A DNA stretch of 6,587 bases. It comes from Chloroflexota bacterium. Its GTDB lineage: Bacteria > Chloroflexota > UBA5177 > JANWHV01. The number at the start of each line of letters is the position of its first letter. Position 1 is the first letter of the stretch. This document shows positions 6,427-6,587 of the stretch, in pieces. The notes below the pieces were generated by a model, which ran no database searches, had not been told where the DNA came from, and worked only from the letters and a program-made list of their open reading frames with translations. The stretch lies in contig JANWHV010000239.1 of assembly GCA_025450255.1 (NCBI GenBank), positions 1 to 6,587 of the forward strand. The letters run 5' to 3'. The translations under genes were made by a program, and so were the position numbers.

Positions 6427-6587
6427 TCATCCCGCCGCGGGACCGATACCGATCTGTCCGGCAAGATACAGCACGCTGAGCAAGGTGAGCAACACCACGG
6501 TGGCGTAGGCCACGATGTTGTACGCACGCCCATTTCGGTACTGGCCCATCAGGTCATCCCTGTTGACCAGCCGCAGGATGAACACCA
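6427..6587 (-). CDS. C-terminus of an NRAMP-type divalent metal transporter (partial)
   Basis: Reading the minus strand from base 6585 gives 52 codons ending at TGA (6427-6429); the gene continues beyond the window. The sequence starts VFILRLVNRDDLMGQYRNGR and continues AYNIVAYATVVLLTLLSVLYLAG, then a short tail. The cytoplasmic loop with LVNRxDLMGxYxNGxxYN followed by a final hydrophobic helix is typical of the C-terminal end of NRAMP (MntH-like) manganese/iron transporters. It converges on the EspR-like gene with 12 bases between stops. The TCCCG-CCG-CGGGA palindrome at 6430-6442 is inside its last codons and lacks a T-run. The family call rests on only 52 residues. Confidence 0.7.
   Translation of the reverse strand, partial: VFILRLVNRDDLMGQYRNGRAYNIVAYATVVLLTLLSVLYLAGQIGIGPAAG

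Noticed and set aside
6430..6442. TCCCG-CCG-CGGGA palindrome as a terminator between convergent genes
   Set aside because: The stem is only five pairs, has no T-run on either strand and lies inside the last codons of the transporter gene.

Overview
This is a GC-rich bacterial window (roughly 60 % GC by eye) with compact, mostly plus-strand genes. Taxonomy cannot be fixed from it. The small EspR-like regulator, the SGNH hydrolase with a GASET block I, and an NRAMP C-terminus together suggest Chloroflexota or a neighbouring lineage (Dormibacterota or Actinobacteriota); this is low-confidence inference. No mobile element, rRNA, tRNA or CRISPR array was seen.

Region 1 (1-3766) is the end of a chemosensory, type IV pilus/Chp-like signalling cluster. 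It starts inside a CheA-type histidine kinase that ends in its own CheW and receiver domains. A short, divergent CheW-like protein follows, overlapping the kinase by four bases. Then come two stand-alone receiver proteins. The first has a good -10 box and a strong Shine-Dalgarno, so it may be transcribed separately from the kinase. The second carries an insertion beside its phosphoacceptor Asp that contains an EF-hand-like DxDxDG motif. The simplest reading is one kinase that can phosphorylate three receivers (one fused, two free), with receptors, adaptors and any Hpt/P1 domain upstream of the window.

Region 2 (3809-5721) holds two closely spaced genes: a 403-residue protein of unknown function with a long disordered Pro/Ala/acidic N-terminal half and a helical C-terminal domain, and a secreted SGNH/GDSL-type hydrolase whose start lies 8 bases after the previous stop. 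The unknown protein and the first free receiver begin with a similar short tag (FG-R-K-QAGP), hinting at a shared partner or location.

Region 3 (5722-5991) is a 270-base gap without a convincing gene. It holds a 152-base imperfect inverted repeat that would fold better as minus-strand RNA, because four of its non-Watson-Crick positions become G-U pairs on that strand only. This is the most interesting unexplained signal here.

Region 4 (5992-6587) has an EspR-like DNA-binding protein on the plus strand, converging (12 bases between stops) on the last 52 codons of an NRAMP-type metal transporter on the minus strand that runs off the window.
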